The notes beneath the pieces are model-generated. The model was not told the DNA's origin. It did no database searches and saw only the letters and a program-made list of their open reading frames with translations. The position numbers were made by a program, and so were the translations under genes. From Rhyzopertha dominica (taxonomy: Eukaryota > Arthropoda > Insecta > Coleoptera > Bostrichidae): a DNA stretch of 64,000 nucleotides. The DNA is taken from the NCBI GenBank assembly GCA_025024175.1, contig QCXZ01000053.1, positions 11,842,001 through 11,906,000 on the forward strand, in the 5' to 3' direction. Shown here piece by piece: positions 1 through 11,310 of this stretch; the first letter of the stretch is position 1; each line of letters starts with the position of its first letter.

Positions 1-1393
1 TTACAGATGTAATTGAGACGTCAGATCGATAATTTTTTGTTGTTGTTTAATTGATTACAGTTTTCATCCCAAAACAAAATTATCTCATATGTGGGCATTG
101 AAAACATTGACCGTCGTATATCCAGTAATAATTGTTCTATTTCAATAAATTTGATACATGTTTATTAGGATAAAATAAGTAAACCGTTAAGGGTGAAACA
201 GAAATTATACTGTAAAAAAAACCTAAGAATTAATAACAGGTGGAGTCTTCGAGGTGGTGCAACTATTACTAGGTGTTCTCATTTCATTTGCAACGTTTCA
301 GTTTTTGTCATGAAACAGGTGGCGCAAGTATAGAAAGGCACTGAACAATCAGTTCCATTATATTCTGATTGCTCCCATAACTGCTTAGATAAAATAAATT
401 TTTTGTGCATCTAATATAATATCTGACGTAACTAAAAATACCTTACAGTAATTATTATCCCTAATTAGCTTCAATATAACATTTAGGGACGTCTCAACAC
501 CTAAGGCTTCAAGATTTATTACGTGCAAAGCTCTGAATTAACTAAACACGCAGAAATTAATTTATAAAAGAACTAAGACGCTGCGCTGCATTAACCCTAA
601 AAGCACACCGCGTGATGAATGCTACAACGACCTCGATCTCCAACACTTCATCTACACCCTTTCTACGTCGAGCTGTAAATATCTCGACCGTATACAGTCC
701 ACGATTACCTTCTAGCAGGGCTAATTAATACAACAACCTTCCCGGGGTTCCCTGGACGTCCATTCTGCCGCAACTGCAAACCGCAAAGCCCTTCCTACAT
801 CCATAGGGGCGAGTAAAGTTGTAGGTGTGTACTGTGTATTTCTGGGAATGCTGGTTGGGAACATTAGAGTTTAACGTAAAACAGATTAATGCGGGGCTCT
901 TGCAAAAGGGCTAGCGAATCACACCGCTGTTGGATTTTCCCCATGTTTTAATAATAATAACAGTAATACTGATGCATTTATTACTCATTCATATTATAGC
1001 CTAATGGATTACTTGTTTATTGTACATATTAAAAAGCCTTTTGGTAAACCAATCACACAGTAAAAACTATCGATTGTGCATTTCGGGATGGGGACGCTTC
1101 CACCTCGTCGTTTTGTCTCCAGTAAGCATCAACTTACACTATCTACTGGCGATTTCATTTAGATTGGTTTAACTTTCTTATTAGTACAACGCAAATTGAT
1201 AACAGAAATGCGCCAAGAAAGAAACGAAAGATACATGTGAGTAACAAATGACCATAGTTTTTTTAAACAATTGTTTAATGGCGGCATAACATATTGCAGC
1301 GGATAATAAACATTCCAGAGCGGTGGACTAAAACGAAAATTGAAAGGGATTAGGTGTTTCAAAGAAACGAAAAAGTTACTATTTAACTAATAG
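1..1393. other. Unassigned, no gene seen
   Basis: No convincing coding region or repeat was recognised. The part from about 580 to 920 is less AT-rich than its surroundings but has no long open frame. The remainder is ordinary AT-rich sequence. Confidence 0.5.
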
Positions 1394-3069
1394 CGGAGCG
1401 CCCGGAGCGTTAAAAGCGTTAAAACCTCGGATCTCTCAGGGACTGGATGAAATTAAATGATTTTTGCGGTAATGTGTTGTCAATAACATAAATAAAAATC
1501 TCTACCTATTTAGAAGTTGTGCATTTGATTTTAAAATACCTAGTAAAAATTGATGATTGCAATAACTTATGTGCTATACAGATTACGCTGTAGAATAATT
1601 TTTTTGTTAAAGTGAAAGCTATTGCAAAAAATAAATAAATTATGAATATTTAAATAAAAATTATACAATATATAAAATATTAAATAAATATATTTAAATA
1701 GTTTGCACTAAAAAATAAAATAATGTTTTCTATTACTATAACAAATAAGTAACATATAAGTAATTATCAAAAATAAGAAAATTAAGACTATTTAAAGAAA
1801 AAAAATAATTATTCAGAAAATGTTTATTTAAATATTTGCTTTTTTAAATATCATCTTCTATTTCACTTATTTGAATCATAGGCACTGTATTTAAACAGCT
1901 GTCGCCGTTTCAAAATTAATGGGCTAACTTTCTTCTCAACATCTATCTGCTCCACGGAATTAAGAAGCAAAAGTTTGTAAATCTAATACATCAGAAATTC
2001 CTTTATGCATATCTCTATAATAATCAGCTTTCTGTACGGCGATAAATATTCGGACGTCATTGATCAAAGTTGTAGTATTTACATATGAAATTATTCGCCT
2101 CCTTTTGCTTTTTGCTTCTTTTATTGGATTCGCTTCTTGTCCACAAATAAAACAGTTATTTTCCCAATCGAAGTGAGAGAAATGAATAGAACTTCGGAGT
2201 TTTTTTTTGTTGAAGGAGAAGATGCAATTGTCTTCTCCTTTTTATAGGCAACAATGTATTTTTGGTGTATATATTTTTCACGACAACCTGAATAAGTGTA
2301 TGCAAACTCAGCTTATGAGGCAACAACAGACCATCCTGTCGCTCACTTAAAGCAGCTCTCAAAGTTGTTATTCCTCTACTTTTTTTACTATATCTCCAAG
2401 ATCTGCTACATTTGTTCCGGAAGATGAACCCAATTTTTCGCATATTTTTCAGCTATGTTCATCAATAATGCTGGTTGATCCACTATCCGAAAGCTGGAAT
2501 AGAAAACAATTAAATACTCCTATGATGGATTTATTGCGTTCAAGCCATCATTAATTTTTATTTTCTTTAATCAATCATATGACAATGAACTGAAATTTTT
2601 AATTATATAACTTCCTGAACGATGTTATAAAAACAACTTCGTAAAAAGCCATTGTTAATGAAAATTGCGTCAGAAATATGCAAGGTTTTCTAGTTGCTCC
2701 GATTAATGAATTGCTTTGCAAATTTTTTCGGAGTATTAAACGAAATTACAGAATTTTCATTATTACACAACAAGCACTATACACGTGTTACTTATAACTG
2801 AACTAGCCAGAAAAAAATACTTAATACACTGCAGCTGCCGTTCTCCCCGCCACGTTTGACTACCTGCTGAAGGTCCCTAGGACCCTTCAAATAAACTAGA
2901 AAAAGAAAGATGTTCGTGTTTATCTATTTAAGTAAGATTTTTTATTTTTTTTTGTTTAAAAAATGAAAAAATTAATTGCACAATATAATATTGGTAGAAA
3001 ATCCCGTTGGTTACATGTAAATTCATTCAGTCCCCGAGAGATCCGAGGTCAAAACCTCCGGGCGCTCCA
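1394..3069. mobile_element. TIR-bounded DNA transposon, non-autonomous or decayed
   Basis: Two inverted copies of a roughly 50-bp sequence bound this interval. The left copy (about 1394-1451) reads GGAGCGCCCGGAG, then a T/A-rich link, CCTCGGATCTCTC and GGGACTG. The right copy (about 3021-3070) is its reverse complement with a few differences. The left copy has an extra tandem duplication of GCGTTAAAA. The 1.6 kb interior is AT-rich, especially 1600-1830. It holds only short broken frames, the longest on the minus strand around 2156-2480, which I do not recognise. Length and TIRs fit a cut-and-paste DNA element that has lost its transposase. The superfamily is not determined and no clear target duplication was found. 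Confidence 0.6.
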
Positions 3070-3340
3070 GTATAAGCTTTACTAAACTAATATGGAAATA
3101 AAATATTCCAACCTTGTTTTTGTACAAATTTACACATTGGACGGCTTCTTAAGGGGAGTGGTTTACTTCTGGTATTTATCAAAGGAAGGGTAGCTTTCAT
3201 CGTTATAGTCCTACTATTTTATGCTCAAGGCCACCTTAATGACTAACCGTGACGTAGACATAAGTATTTACTCAACCTTAGTTGGTTTCTTGAGATAAAA
3301 ATCGGACAGATGCAAGCCCAAAAAATCGAAAGTTTTTACC

Positions 3341-3945
3341 ATGGAAGAGATCGAATCTTTTCTGCATGCAGCACTCGAAGAAATATATTTAATGAAAAGG
3401 TAAAATAGTGTTTTACTTTTAATTTGGATTTATTGAAATAGGTTGCACTAATTTTTGATTTGGTTGGACCATGCCGAAAGCAAGAACTCGTTCAGTTGGA
3501 AGTTGATGATATTCAAGACTTAGGACCATCGTTACTAGTTACTCTGCGTGATACCAAGATGAAGAAAAATCGAATGTTTAGTGTTATTAACAATGATAAG
3601 CAACCAGGTTATTTGAATATTTATAAAAAAAATGTTTCTTTGCGCCCATCAAATGTCGAAAGTTGCCGTTTCCTTTGGCTTACATAAACTGATATTGCAT
3701 AAGATAAGTTGTTGAAAAAAAAAACGTTTCCAAAATATTCCAAAAAAGATAGCTATTCACCTTAAATTGCCTAATCTTGAATTAAATACTGGGCATTTAT
3801 TTTGAAGAATGAATTATTGAGATCATAAAATTGGGAGGTTGGACATCAACGGCAGTTGCCGAATAATATGTGGAGGATTCAGTATTAAATAATATTAGAC
3901 TAAGTGAAAAAAAATGTTTGGGAAAAGCAAGAGTTCTGGCGATGC
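3341..3945 (+). pseudogene. Crypton-type tyrosine recombinase remnant
   Basis: The segments resemble the tyrosine-recombinase catalytic domain found in insect Crypton-like elements. First, about 3341-3402 encodes a helix-like start (MEEIESFLHAALEEIYLM). After a roughly 45-bp AT-rich interruption comes VALIF, then the GPCRKQEL block, whose CR(K/R)xEL arginine corresponds to the first catalytic Arg. A VTLRDTKMKK strand segment and LRPSNVESCRF follow (3460-3687). Further on, after several stops, about 3816-3930 encodes the IIKLGGWTSTAVAE segment and a downstream Tyr that corresponds to the C-terminal nucleophile region. The HxxR block expected between them is missing, and stops and frameshifts interrupt the frame, so it cannot be active. 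The 45-bp interruption begins GT and ends AG and could be a tiny intron, but the flanking frame does not join cleanly. The family call comes from motif order and is an inference. Confidence 0.6.
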
Positions 3946-4990
3946 TGCCATTAAATTAAAAAATATCACCTATACCTCTAACAATGTGACGAATAATTAT
4001 ACTGTGAACATTAAAATTTATGTAAAACTATGAATACACTCATAGCTTTTTGTTTATTATTTTTAATTTTTGACGTTTTATAAAAAAACCGTTAATGATA
4101 ACGGATTAACGCCCACGGGCTATAAAAAGACGTTTACGCCAATGAAATTTGGTTATAACTGTAATTTTATACTGTCATCATGCATAAAGTATTTTATATT
4201 ATAATGAGTGGGAGAGTATTCGAGCGCGGCATTGGGAGGGCGTGAACTGTTTTAAAGGAAGAAAGGGGGATCGTTCTCTTGAAGTCTCTTTGATTCAATG
4301 TAGAATTTTTTTTTAAATTTCACACACTTCGCATTATTAAAATACTGTATTATTCGTTAGCTATTCCAGAAAAAAAATTCAAAAAAGAAATTAACGACGA
4401 ATCGTTCACTGCATTATTCAAGTCCAGAAGGGCGCGAAAGAAAACCAGCGGCAGTTTAAATTTAGAACCGGCCCTTTATACAGAAGATGGAGCTGCAAAG
4501 GTCCAATTTCCAGGGACGTTTATCCGCAGGATTTTATTAATAACTGTAGAAAAGTGGGAGCCTAACCGCGAGAGGGGGATAATGGCAAAACTTGGCGCCG
4601 TAATTAGAAACCAGTAGGCGCGGCTCCAATTTCATCAAGGCGGTTGCCTCCTGTGAAATGTTTGTTAATTTTCTATGTAATCTATTTGCCAGAACTGATT
4701 CACAGTTTGAGCTAATGGCAATTAATAGCCGCCCAAAGCGCTAGAAGGTGTTGTATGTTTCTTAAATCCTAAGATTGCTATTGCAGGAATATGAAATTAA
4801 AAGTATGTTTCAGTGCAAACTTTTCTGCACGTATTATTAATAACGACTGTAAACTCAACCCTATACCAATGATTTCCAAAGTTGTCTATATCGACCCCCA
4901 GGTGTCTACGAAGGCCATGTTAGCGAAAAAAAATTCTATAATGGGGATCCACAAAAGTTGATCTTATCTTAGCCAGGTTTTGATTTTTTA
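3946..4990. other. Unassigned; GC-enriched block 4430-4760
   Basis: No gene was recognised. Within it, about 4430-4760 is compositionally distinct from its flanks and contains several homeodomain-type TAATTA or CAATTA cores but no long open frame. It could be a conserved non-coding element; only alignment to related genomes would show this. Confidence 0.35.
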
Positions 4991-4993
4991 ACT

Positions 4994-5350
4994 ATGGTTA
5001 TATCGCAGTGGATAATAAAGCCAAATTGTGACACTGAAGATGCGGATGCCATATTACAAAAAGAACTAATCGGAATAAGTACTAATAAAGAATTTAAGGC
5101 ACAGTTTAGAAACGGATATCAGCCATTCTGGCTTCAAAAAGACATACTTAGGTACCTGATACTCGCTAAACTTTTTGTTTTTTCCACCCTTTTACCTAAT
5201 GGAAGAGGTTTCAGCATGGTTGCCATACTTCTGACAAAAAACGAACACACTAGACATCACTAACCGATGAGATTTGAGATTAAACCTAACTAAATTAATG
5301 CCAAATGTTGCAAATTTATTATTAAAGCATCTAGCCAGGTTTTTATTTAA
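4994..5350 (+). pseudogene. hAT transposase C-terminal fragment (ZBED5/SCAND3-like)
   Basis: An 89-codon open frame and its continuation past a stop match the C-terminal part of hAT transposases of the ZBED5/SCAND3 type. The order is a short QWIIKPN segment, an EELI-like stretch ending at FKAQF, a tryptophan-containing segment, a degenerate dimerisation helix around LAKLFVFSTLLPNGRGFS, and LLTKNEHTR. The usual RGDLRL-like block follows about 5265-5300 in another register. In intact relatives this tail closes the RNase H-like fold and mediates dimerisation. The catalytic N-terminal two thirds are absent here, and stops and small deletions break the rest. Sequences containing GTCTACGA occur at about 4901 and 5568 and may be remnants of terminal repeats, but both are in the same orientation, so I do not call ends. 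Confidence 0.6.
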
Positions 5351-6073
5351 TTATGTTATGTTGACAGATACATTTAATATGATTTGTTTTAAACTTAATT
5401 TAATGTATGTATAAAACTTAACATTTCACATTAGGTGCACTTTACTATAGTTATAGATTTAAATCTATCAATGTAATCAATGTATCTGAAATTGATGAAT
5501 TTGCAAAAATGTAATATTAGCTAAGCAGGGGGCCTACCCATGAGTAAAAAATATGTCAAGGGGTCTACGAGACAAAGTTTGGGGACTTCCGCCGTATACG
5601 ATAGTAATGTTAAGAAGAAATAATCAAATTGACGATAACAATAGCTCAAATCGTTAAATGGTTGTAGTATAACTTGTTTAACTAGAAATACTGTTGTTAT
5701 ACAAAAAACGCTTTTTAAGTACAACCTTGTGTTTTGCTTTTGTTTTTTATCTTCTTTATAATATTCGTATTAAGTGTTTTGCAAAAGGTTTCGATTTATT
5801 TTGAACCTACAATAAATAGGAAGTTCATGGGTACCTTTTTCACTAAACTATTCCTATACATAACAAACTGTACCCAAATTCACGAATGATCTTCAGCTAC
5901 CTACAAAATGCAACTCAGTTTAATACAGATTAATACAGAAAGGTGAAGCTGTTCTTAATGCTGGCCAACAACAACAAATCCATCGTTAGCAAACCATTAA
6001 TTGTATACTACCACATTGAACAATTTAAATTGATTACATTTATGCAATAAATCATCAAACTTTAATTATTCGA
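5351..6073. other. Unassigned AT-rich sequence
   Basis: No gene or repeat was recognised apart from the possible hAT terminal remnant near 5565. Confidence 0.4.
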
Positions 6074-6368
6074 AAATTTATAAAGTTATTGGTGAACAAA
6101 ATTTTACCATCCTAATTAATTTTTGTAATATCAATGGAACTACCAGAAACTAATAAAAGTACTTCTATTTGCAATTTAAAAAGCGGTTAAGTGAAGATCT
6201 AACTGATGTTAAGTGGTTGTAGTTTAAAATAGTGGTGAACTGAATTATCAGTGCTATAGTTTGGTGTAGTTCAGTACTAAGTTGTGGATAGAAAAATTTA
6301 AGTCAGAAATTTATAAAGTTATTGATGAACAAAATTTTACCATCCTAATTAATTTTTGTAATATCAAT
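6074..6368. repeat. 174-bp dispersed repeat flanked by a 62-bp direct duplication
   Basis: A 174-bp unit (6134-6307) recurs nearly unchanged at 8822-8995. Here it sits between two copies of a 62-bp sequence (6074-6135 and 6307-6368) that differ at about one base. The second copy of the unit lacks these flanks. The unit has no open frame, no clear terminal inverted repeats and no RNA polymerase III boxes. The arrangement could be part of a tandem 233-bp repeat, or an insertion accompanied by an unusually long duplication. Confidence 0.75.
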
Positions 6369-6739
6369 TGTCCAATACTAAATTATTTCTTTGACATACG
6401 TATATTAATATTACGTTAATGTTGTTGGTATGTAGGTTGCTTCTTGGCTTGAGGTCTTGTAAAAGTTCCCTTTTATATTTAGTGGTTCTGGTACTGACGA
6501 CAGCTATTAGGCACCCAAGAGCGCTTAACGACATAATTAACAAAGTTTAACTGAGTATATTTTTTAAAGAAGACTTAATGTTTAATAAGACAGTTTAATA
6601 AATGCCTGTATATCACTGTATACAGCAACACATTATATTCTACTAGACTAGTACTGATATTTTCAGTTTTTAGTATTTGTCTCCATAGATGTAAGGAGAC
6701 AAATAGGCCAATAGGCGGGATAAAGTACAGGGTAAATTC

Positions 6740-7775
6740 AAAATTCGAAATTCACATAAGGTGCATGATGTAAATTCGATTAAGATGTATGTCTATGCAC
6801 TGCCGTCTGCACCGCAACCAACTCCAGATAGATTTATTTCGCTATCATTATAGTTAATCAGTGCAGTTTAGGTCTAGTGCAGACAGCACGGCATATAACT
6901 GGTTTTGCCTATACCTAAATCAAAAGTTTGGTATTATGTAAGTAAGAGTTTGGATGGCAATGACATCTGTCAGCATTACACTGATATGATGACAAAGTCA
7001 CCTAGCTGCCGTACGGGTACCACTTCCTAAAGGAAGTGACCTGTAGTCTGACAAATTGGCATGCTCCTGCATACTTCAATTTGACAACAGGCCCGCACGG
7101 CACTTTTTGCGATCGGGCAAGAACAGACATACATTAAAATGCATATCTATGCTGTGCTGTCTGAAGCGCAACCAACTGCAGATAGATCTATTTCGATATC
7201 ATTATAGCTCATCGGCGCAGTTTAGGTCTAGTGCAGACAGCACGGCATAGAACTGGTTTTGTATATATACCAAAAAATACACTCATGATAACAAAGCCAC
7301 CTAGCTGTATTTTTATGTATGTTACTTCCTTTAGGAAGTAGTACCCGTTAAGACAGCTAGGTGGCTTTGCCATCATGTCAGTGTAATGCTAACAGATGAC
7401 ATTTCCGTCTAAATTCTTACTTACATCATACCAAGCCTGTTATATAGGCAAAACCAGTTCTACGCCGTGCTGTCTGCACTAGACCTAAACTGCACTGACC
7501 AGGTATAATGATAGCGAGATAGATCTATCTGCAGTTGGTTGCAGTGCAGATATCACAGCATAGACATGCATTTTGATGTATGTCGGTTCTTGCCCGATCG
7601 CAAAAAGTGCCGTGCGGGGCTGTTGTCAAATTGAAGTATGCAGGAGCATGCCAATTTGTCAGACTACAGGTCACTTTCTTTAGGAAGTAGTACCCGTTAA
7701 GACAGCTAGGTGGCTTTGCCATCATGTGAGTGTAATGCTAACAGATGGCATTTCCGTCTAAATTCTTGCTTAATC
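6740..7775. repeat. Inverted/tandem array of a private repeat family
   Basis: Several copies of the same modules lie in both orientations. A module starting near 6785 recurs near 7137, and its reverse complement occupies about 7440-7570. A second module containing AAAGCCACCTAGCTG next to the small palindrome ACTTCCTAAAGGAAGT occurs near 6990-7040, and inverted at about 7325-7440 and 7675-7770. Together the left (about 6905-7256) and right (about 7325-7680) halves form an imperfect inverted repeat. The same family appears at 56.3-57.0 kb. Small open frames in this stretch repeat with the modules and are not genes. The family is not recognised; it behaves like a foldback or satellite-forming element. 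Confidence 0.75.
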
Positions 7776-8821
7776 TAAATTCGACCTTTTTTTGTTGATC
7801 AATATGTCATGAAACCTACAGTTTTACTTAGCACATCTAACATAAAGGATATTAACAAATATTCGAGAGCGAGAGCGACTGCTTTTGAATAGCTTAGTAT
7901 TCTGCCGTTAGACTGCGTGTCGCTTAGCTTGATTCGTCATGAATGATAAAAAGATGAAAGGAATTTAGTTTTGCCAATGACAAAAGTAAAATAGACATCA
8001 ACTTTCCTGAATGAAACAAGTTCGGCAGGTGTGCCCTTTGCCCACGCTGGACACGTTTCTTCGTAAATATGTTTTATGTTTTCTGTGTTTAATTTTTAAC
8101 TTTTGTTCCGGATTACTACTTTCTTCTATCGTTATTTTGGTGGGCGGTATGTTCGATTCTAATTCTACCTCCCGCCCTTTGTTCACCCCTACCTGCCATC
8201 CCATAACTCCCTGGCTGACGAGAAAAGTGTGTGCACACGTGAAAGACTGGACGTAGTCGTAACCTCGTAATTCGCAAATTAAATGCTTTCAAAGCTAACA
8301 CCATCAGTAGTTCACTAAAAGGCAAGGTCAGTCAGCCAAGCATAAAATAATTCTTCTGAATCACATTAAGAGCTGCGATTATTTGTAATATAATAAATAT
8401 AAGGGCCTGACATTTAAAATTATTTGCTAATCACAAAACAAAACTAGGTACATGAAGTCGCTTATAGAAGTAAATATATTACCCAATCTTCTTTCATAGT
8501 TTAATGTTGTCCTGTGTCAATCAATAATCGCAATTTTTATTCCAAAACCGAAACAATTGCGGTACTCTACATATCCAGGGACTTTAGATTATGATAATGT
8601 AACTGCATTAGAAGGTACCGTCAACTTTAGTCTCAAGCTTTATCCGTCAATTTAAAGATAAAGTTATACTCTCCCCTGTGGTGCAAGAGAGCATGGGTAG
8701 GCAGGATTGCTGGATTTCAATCTCGCCTAGTCGGTAATTTGTAGAGGCTATTGCTTCCGGTATCTTAGAGTTGTTAGTTTGTGTTATGTTTCATGGTGGG
8801 ACGAATTCATTAATAATAGAC
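7776..8821. other. Unassigned; short frames on both strands at 8.0-8.3 kb
   Basis: About 7990-8330 is less AT-rich and open for up to 81 codons on both strands, but none of the translations resembles a known protein. The rest shows nothing recognisable. Confidence 0.35.
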
Positions 8822-8995
8822 ATGGAACTACCAGAAACTAATAAAAGTACTTCTATATGCAATTTAAAAAGCGGTTAAGTGAAGATCTAACTGATGTTAA
8901 GTGGTTGTAGTTTAAAATAGTGGTGAACTGAATTATCAGTGCTATAGTTTGGTGTAGTTCAGTACTAAGTTGTGGATAGAAAAATTTAAGTCAGA
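8822..8995. repeat. Second copy of the 174-bp dispersed repeat
   Basis: Nearly identical, in the same orientation, to 6134-6307 (one visible substitution early in the unit). The 62-bp flanking sequence seen around the first copy is absent here, so the mobile or amplified unit is the 174-bp core itself. Confidence 0.8.
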
Positions 8996-9808
8996 TATCC
9001 GCATTTTTTTAATCTATAACTGTATTACTTCAAAAATTATACACTGATTAATTTCCCTCATGGACCATAAGGATTTCCATAAGCTTTTATCTTATGTAAC
9101 CCATCACCTAAACTTTGCTCACAACGTCTGCGCCTTCGACAAATCTATTAACCACACCTTCCGCAAATCAAGTAAGTTGTTCCCCACGACGTTTCCTTTT
9201 TCCCACTTGGCAAACCTGGGGTCAGTATTTATCGCTGGTCCCGACCGGCGTTCTCTGATGAAATTACAATAAAGTTCGTGGCCTCTACGAGCGCAAAAAG
9301 AAAGTTCATCATGCCGTACTGTTCGCGTGATCCCCTTGTTACAACTTTGGGGAGTTGGTGAGGAACACCCTCGCCGCCAATTAACAAGAGACATTGAATA
9401 TTAATGGGATAGTTGAGAAGTGGGATATCGAAATATAGTTGCGAAGTTCGGAGGCTTAAAGTGAATACTGGAAGACGCAGTATTTATTACAACAAAATAT
9501 TTAGATTATTTTATTTTTTAACGGGTTGTGGGTGGTCCGATTTTGATGGCCTTTCGGGATTTCAGGTATATCTTGAGACAATTTATGTGGTGAAAACATA
9601 TTGGTACTACCTTCATTAGTTTTCATGCTATCTTTGATTTCTCACATTATGGCAATCTCAGAAAACGTCCATGTTTCGATTACGATAGATATTTTCAAAT
9701 AATGTTTAGTTCGATATAGGTACCAGATTTTACGTGTAATTCAAGCAGTTAATGGAACGAATATATTTTTCTGTTAAAATCGGTTGATGTTTTCTGACTC
9801 CAAAAATA
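8996..9808. other. Unassigned
   Basis: A less AT-rich part (about 9090-9400) carries overlapping short frames on both strands without recognisable similarity. No gene is called. Confidence 0.35.
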
Positions 9809-9810
9809 TA

Positions 9811-10925
9811 CAGGGTGTCCTCGAAATATACCAACAACGTTTGACAGGTGAAAGAAAATGCGATTTTATAAATATTTTCAAATAAGAAAATCCAAAGATG
9901 TTTTGTTTTTATAGGTACCTGTACAGGGTGTTAAATAAAAAATAAATTATTCCTGAACTATAAAAGATATCGCCTTCAAATTTGGTGGAAATCATAATGG
10001 CATAAGATAAAAAGATTTTTTAAGGTGCCAGCGGTGTGCGCTAGGGTAATGCAGACCCCCATTTTTAATGGAAGTTTTAGGCATGTGGATGAGACAAAAC
10101 TAAAACAATCTCCAATCAATTCTAATAAAAAATGTGTCTTTGATGTTTGCGGTAAATCGACTTCCTAGTCCTTAAAAATCGACGTTTTTGTTGAAAAACA
10201 CGGGACTCTATATGTTGTGAAATTACAACGCAGAAAGGTGATAGAAAATACGATTTAAAAAATTCAAATGGAAAAATTTGCAAATATGCTTTTGTTTTTG
10301 ATATGCCAGTTGTATTTAGAAAATAGAATAGAAATATATATATATTTTTTTTAATTTAATAATACTCTGTATATCAAAAAACGAACGTTTCTTGAATTTT
10401 TTTTATTCAAAAAAGTTTCTAAAATCTCATTTTTAGCACCTACCAAGGGTTGTCGGTGGCAATGACACTTGTATGATTTCACGAAATAATGGATTCCCGC
10501 GTTTTTTAATAAAAACATATTTTTTAAGGACTAGGCAGTCGGTTTACGGCAAACATCAAAGAGACATCTTTTCCTTAGAATTGATTGAAAATTGTAAAAC
10601 TGTTTTAGTTTTGTCTAAAAATCCGCGTACCTAAAAGTTCTATTAAAAACGAGGTCACGTATAACCCTAGCGCACGCCACTGGTGCTTAAAAAATCCAGC
10701 TAACTCGTTTTTATTATAATTTATGTCGTAATTATTCCCATCAAATTTTCAGTTGATATATTTTATAATTCAGGTACAACTCTAAAAAATAGTTTTTTTT
10801 AAATTTAACTTTAACATCCTGTATGTAAAAAAAGTTTTTGAAAATTGTTTTATTTGAAAAATGTTTTTAAATTCGCGTTTTTTATCATCTGTCAAACGCT
10901 GTCGGTGTTTGTAGAGGACACCCTG
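9811..10925. mobile_element. Long palindromic MITE, CAGGGTGTCC termini
   Basis: The interval begins CAGGGTGTCCTC and ends with the reverse complement GAGGACACCCTG, with TA on each side (9809-9810 and 10926-10927), as expected for a TA target duplication. The inversion extends inwards. The block around 10020-10200 (GCCAGCGGTGTGCGCTAGGG, the ATCGACTTCCTAGTCC region) reappears reverse-complemented at about 10510-10690. The whole 1.1 kb is therefore one imperfect palindrome centred near 10370, with arms of roughly 550 bp. No open frame of note is present. It is a non-autonomous element that presumably relies on a transposase elsewhere. A transcript through it would fold into a long hairpin. Confidence 0.8.
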
Positions 10926-10927
10926 TA

Positions 10928-11130
10928 TAATATGTTGATATTATTTTCAAAAACAAGAAATTATTCCGGAAAGAAATAGATTTAAGAGATTATGTATCTT
11001 CAGGGTTGCAGCTGTTAGTTGGCTGTGTTTAGTAAGGAAAGCAACAGAATACATTGGCATTGACATTGGCTTTGTTTAATTTGCCGCGGTTTAAAAGTAC
11101 CTAATAATGCAGTCAGAGTTTGGAATCCTC
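10928..11130. other. Unassigned
   Basis: Nothing recognised in this short spacer. Confidence 0.3.
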
Positions 11131-11310
11131 GTATTCGTTATTTGAATATGAAACAAACCTAATACATTCGAAAAGGAATACGGATATTCGTTTATTCGTT
11201 TCCGAATAAAACGAACACGGATATTCGCTTATTCGTATCGAATATTATTCTGGGCAACTTTGAACGAATATTAGCTCTACTGTATGCGAATAACCAACAT
11301 ATTCGATAAC
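11131..11310. repeat. ATTCG-rich cryptically simple sequence
   Basis: About eleven ATTCG or CGAAT pentamers occur in 180 bp without a strict period, interleaved with GGAT and AATA. Such cryptic simplicity is typical of degenerated low-complexity repeats. Clustered binding sites are an alternative that cannot be judged from one copy. Confidence 0.5.

Noticed and set aside
7056..7725. Similar small frames starting MACSC and related
   Set aside because: They repeat with the repeat modules, also at 56.5 kb, and lie in inverted copies; not protein coding.
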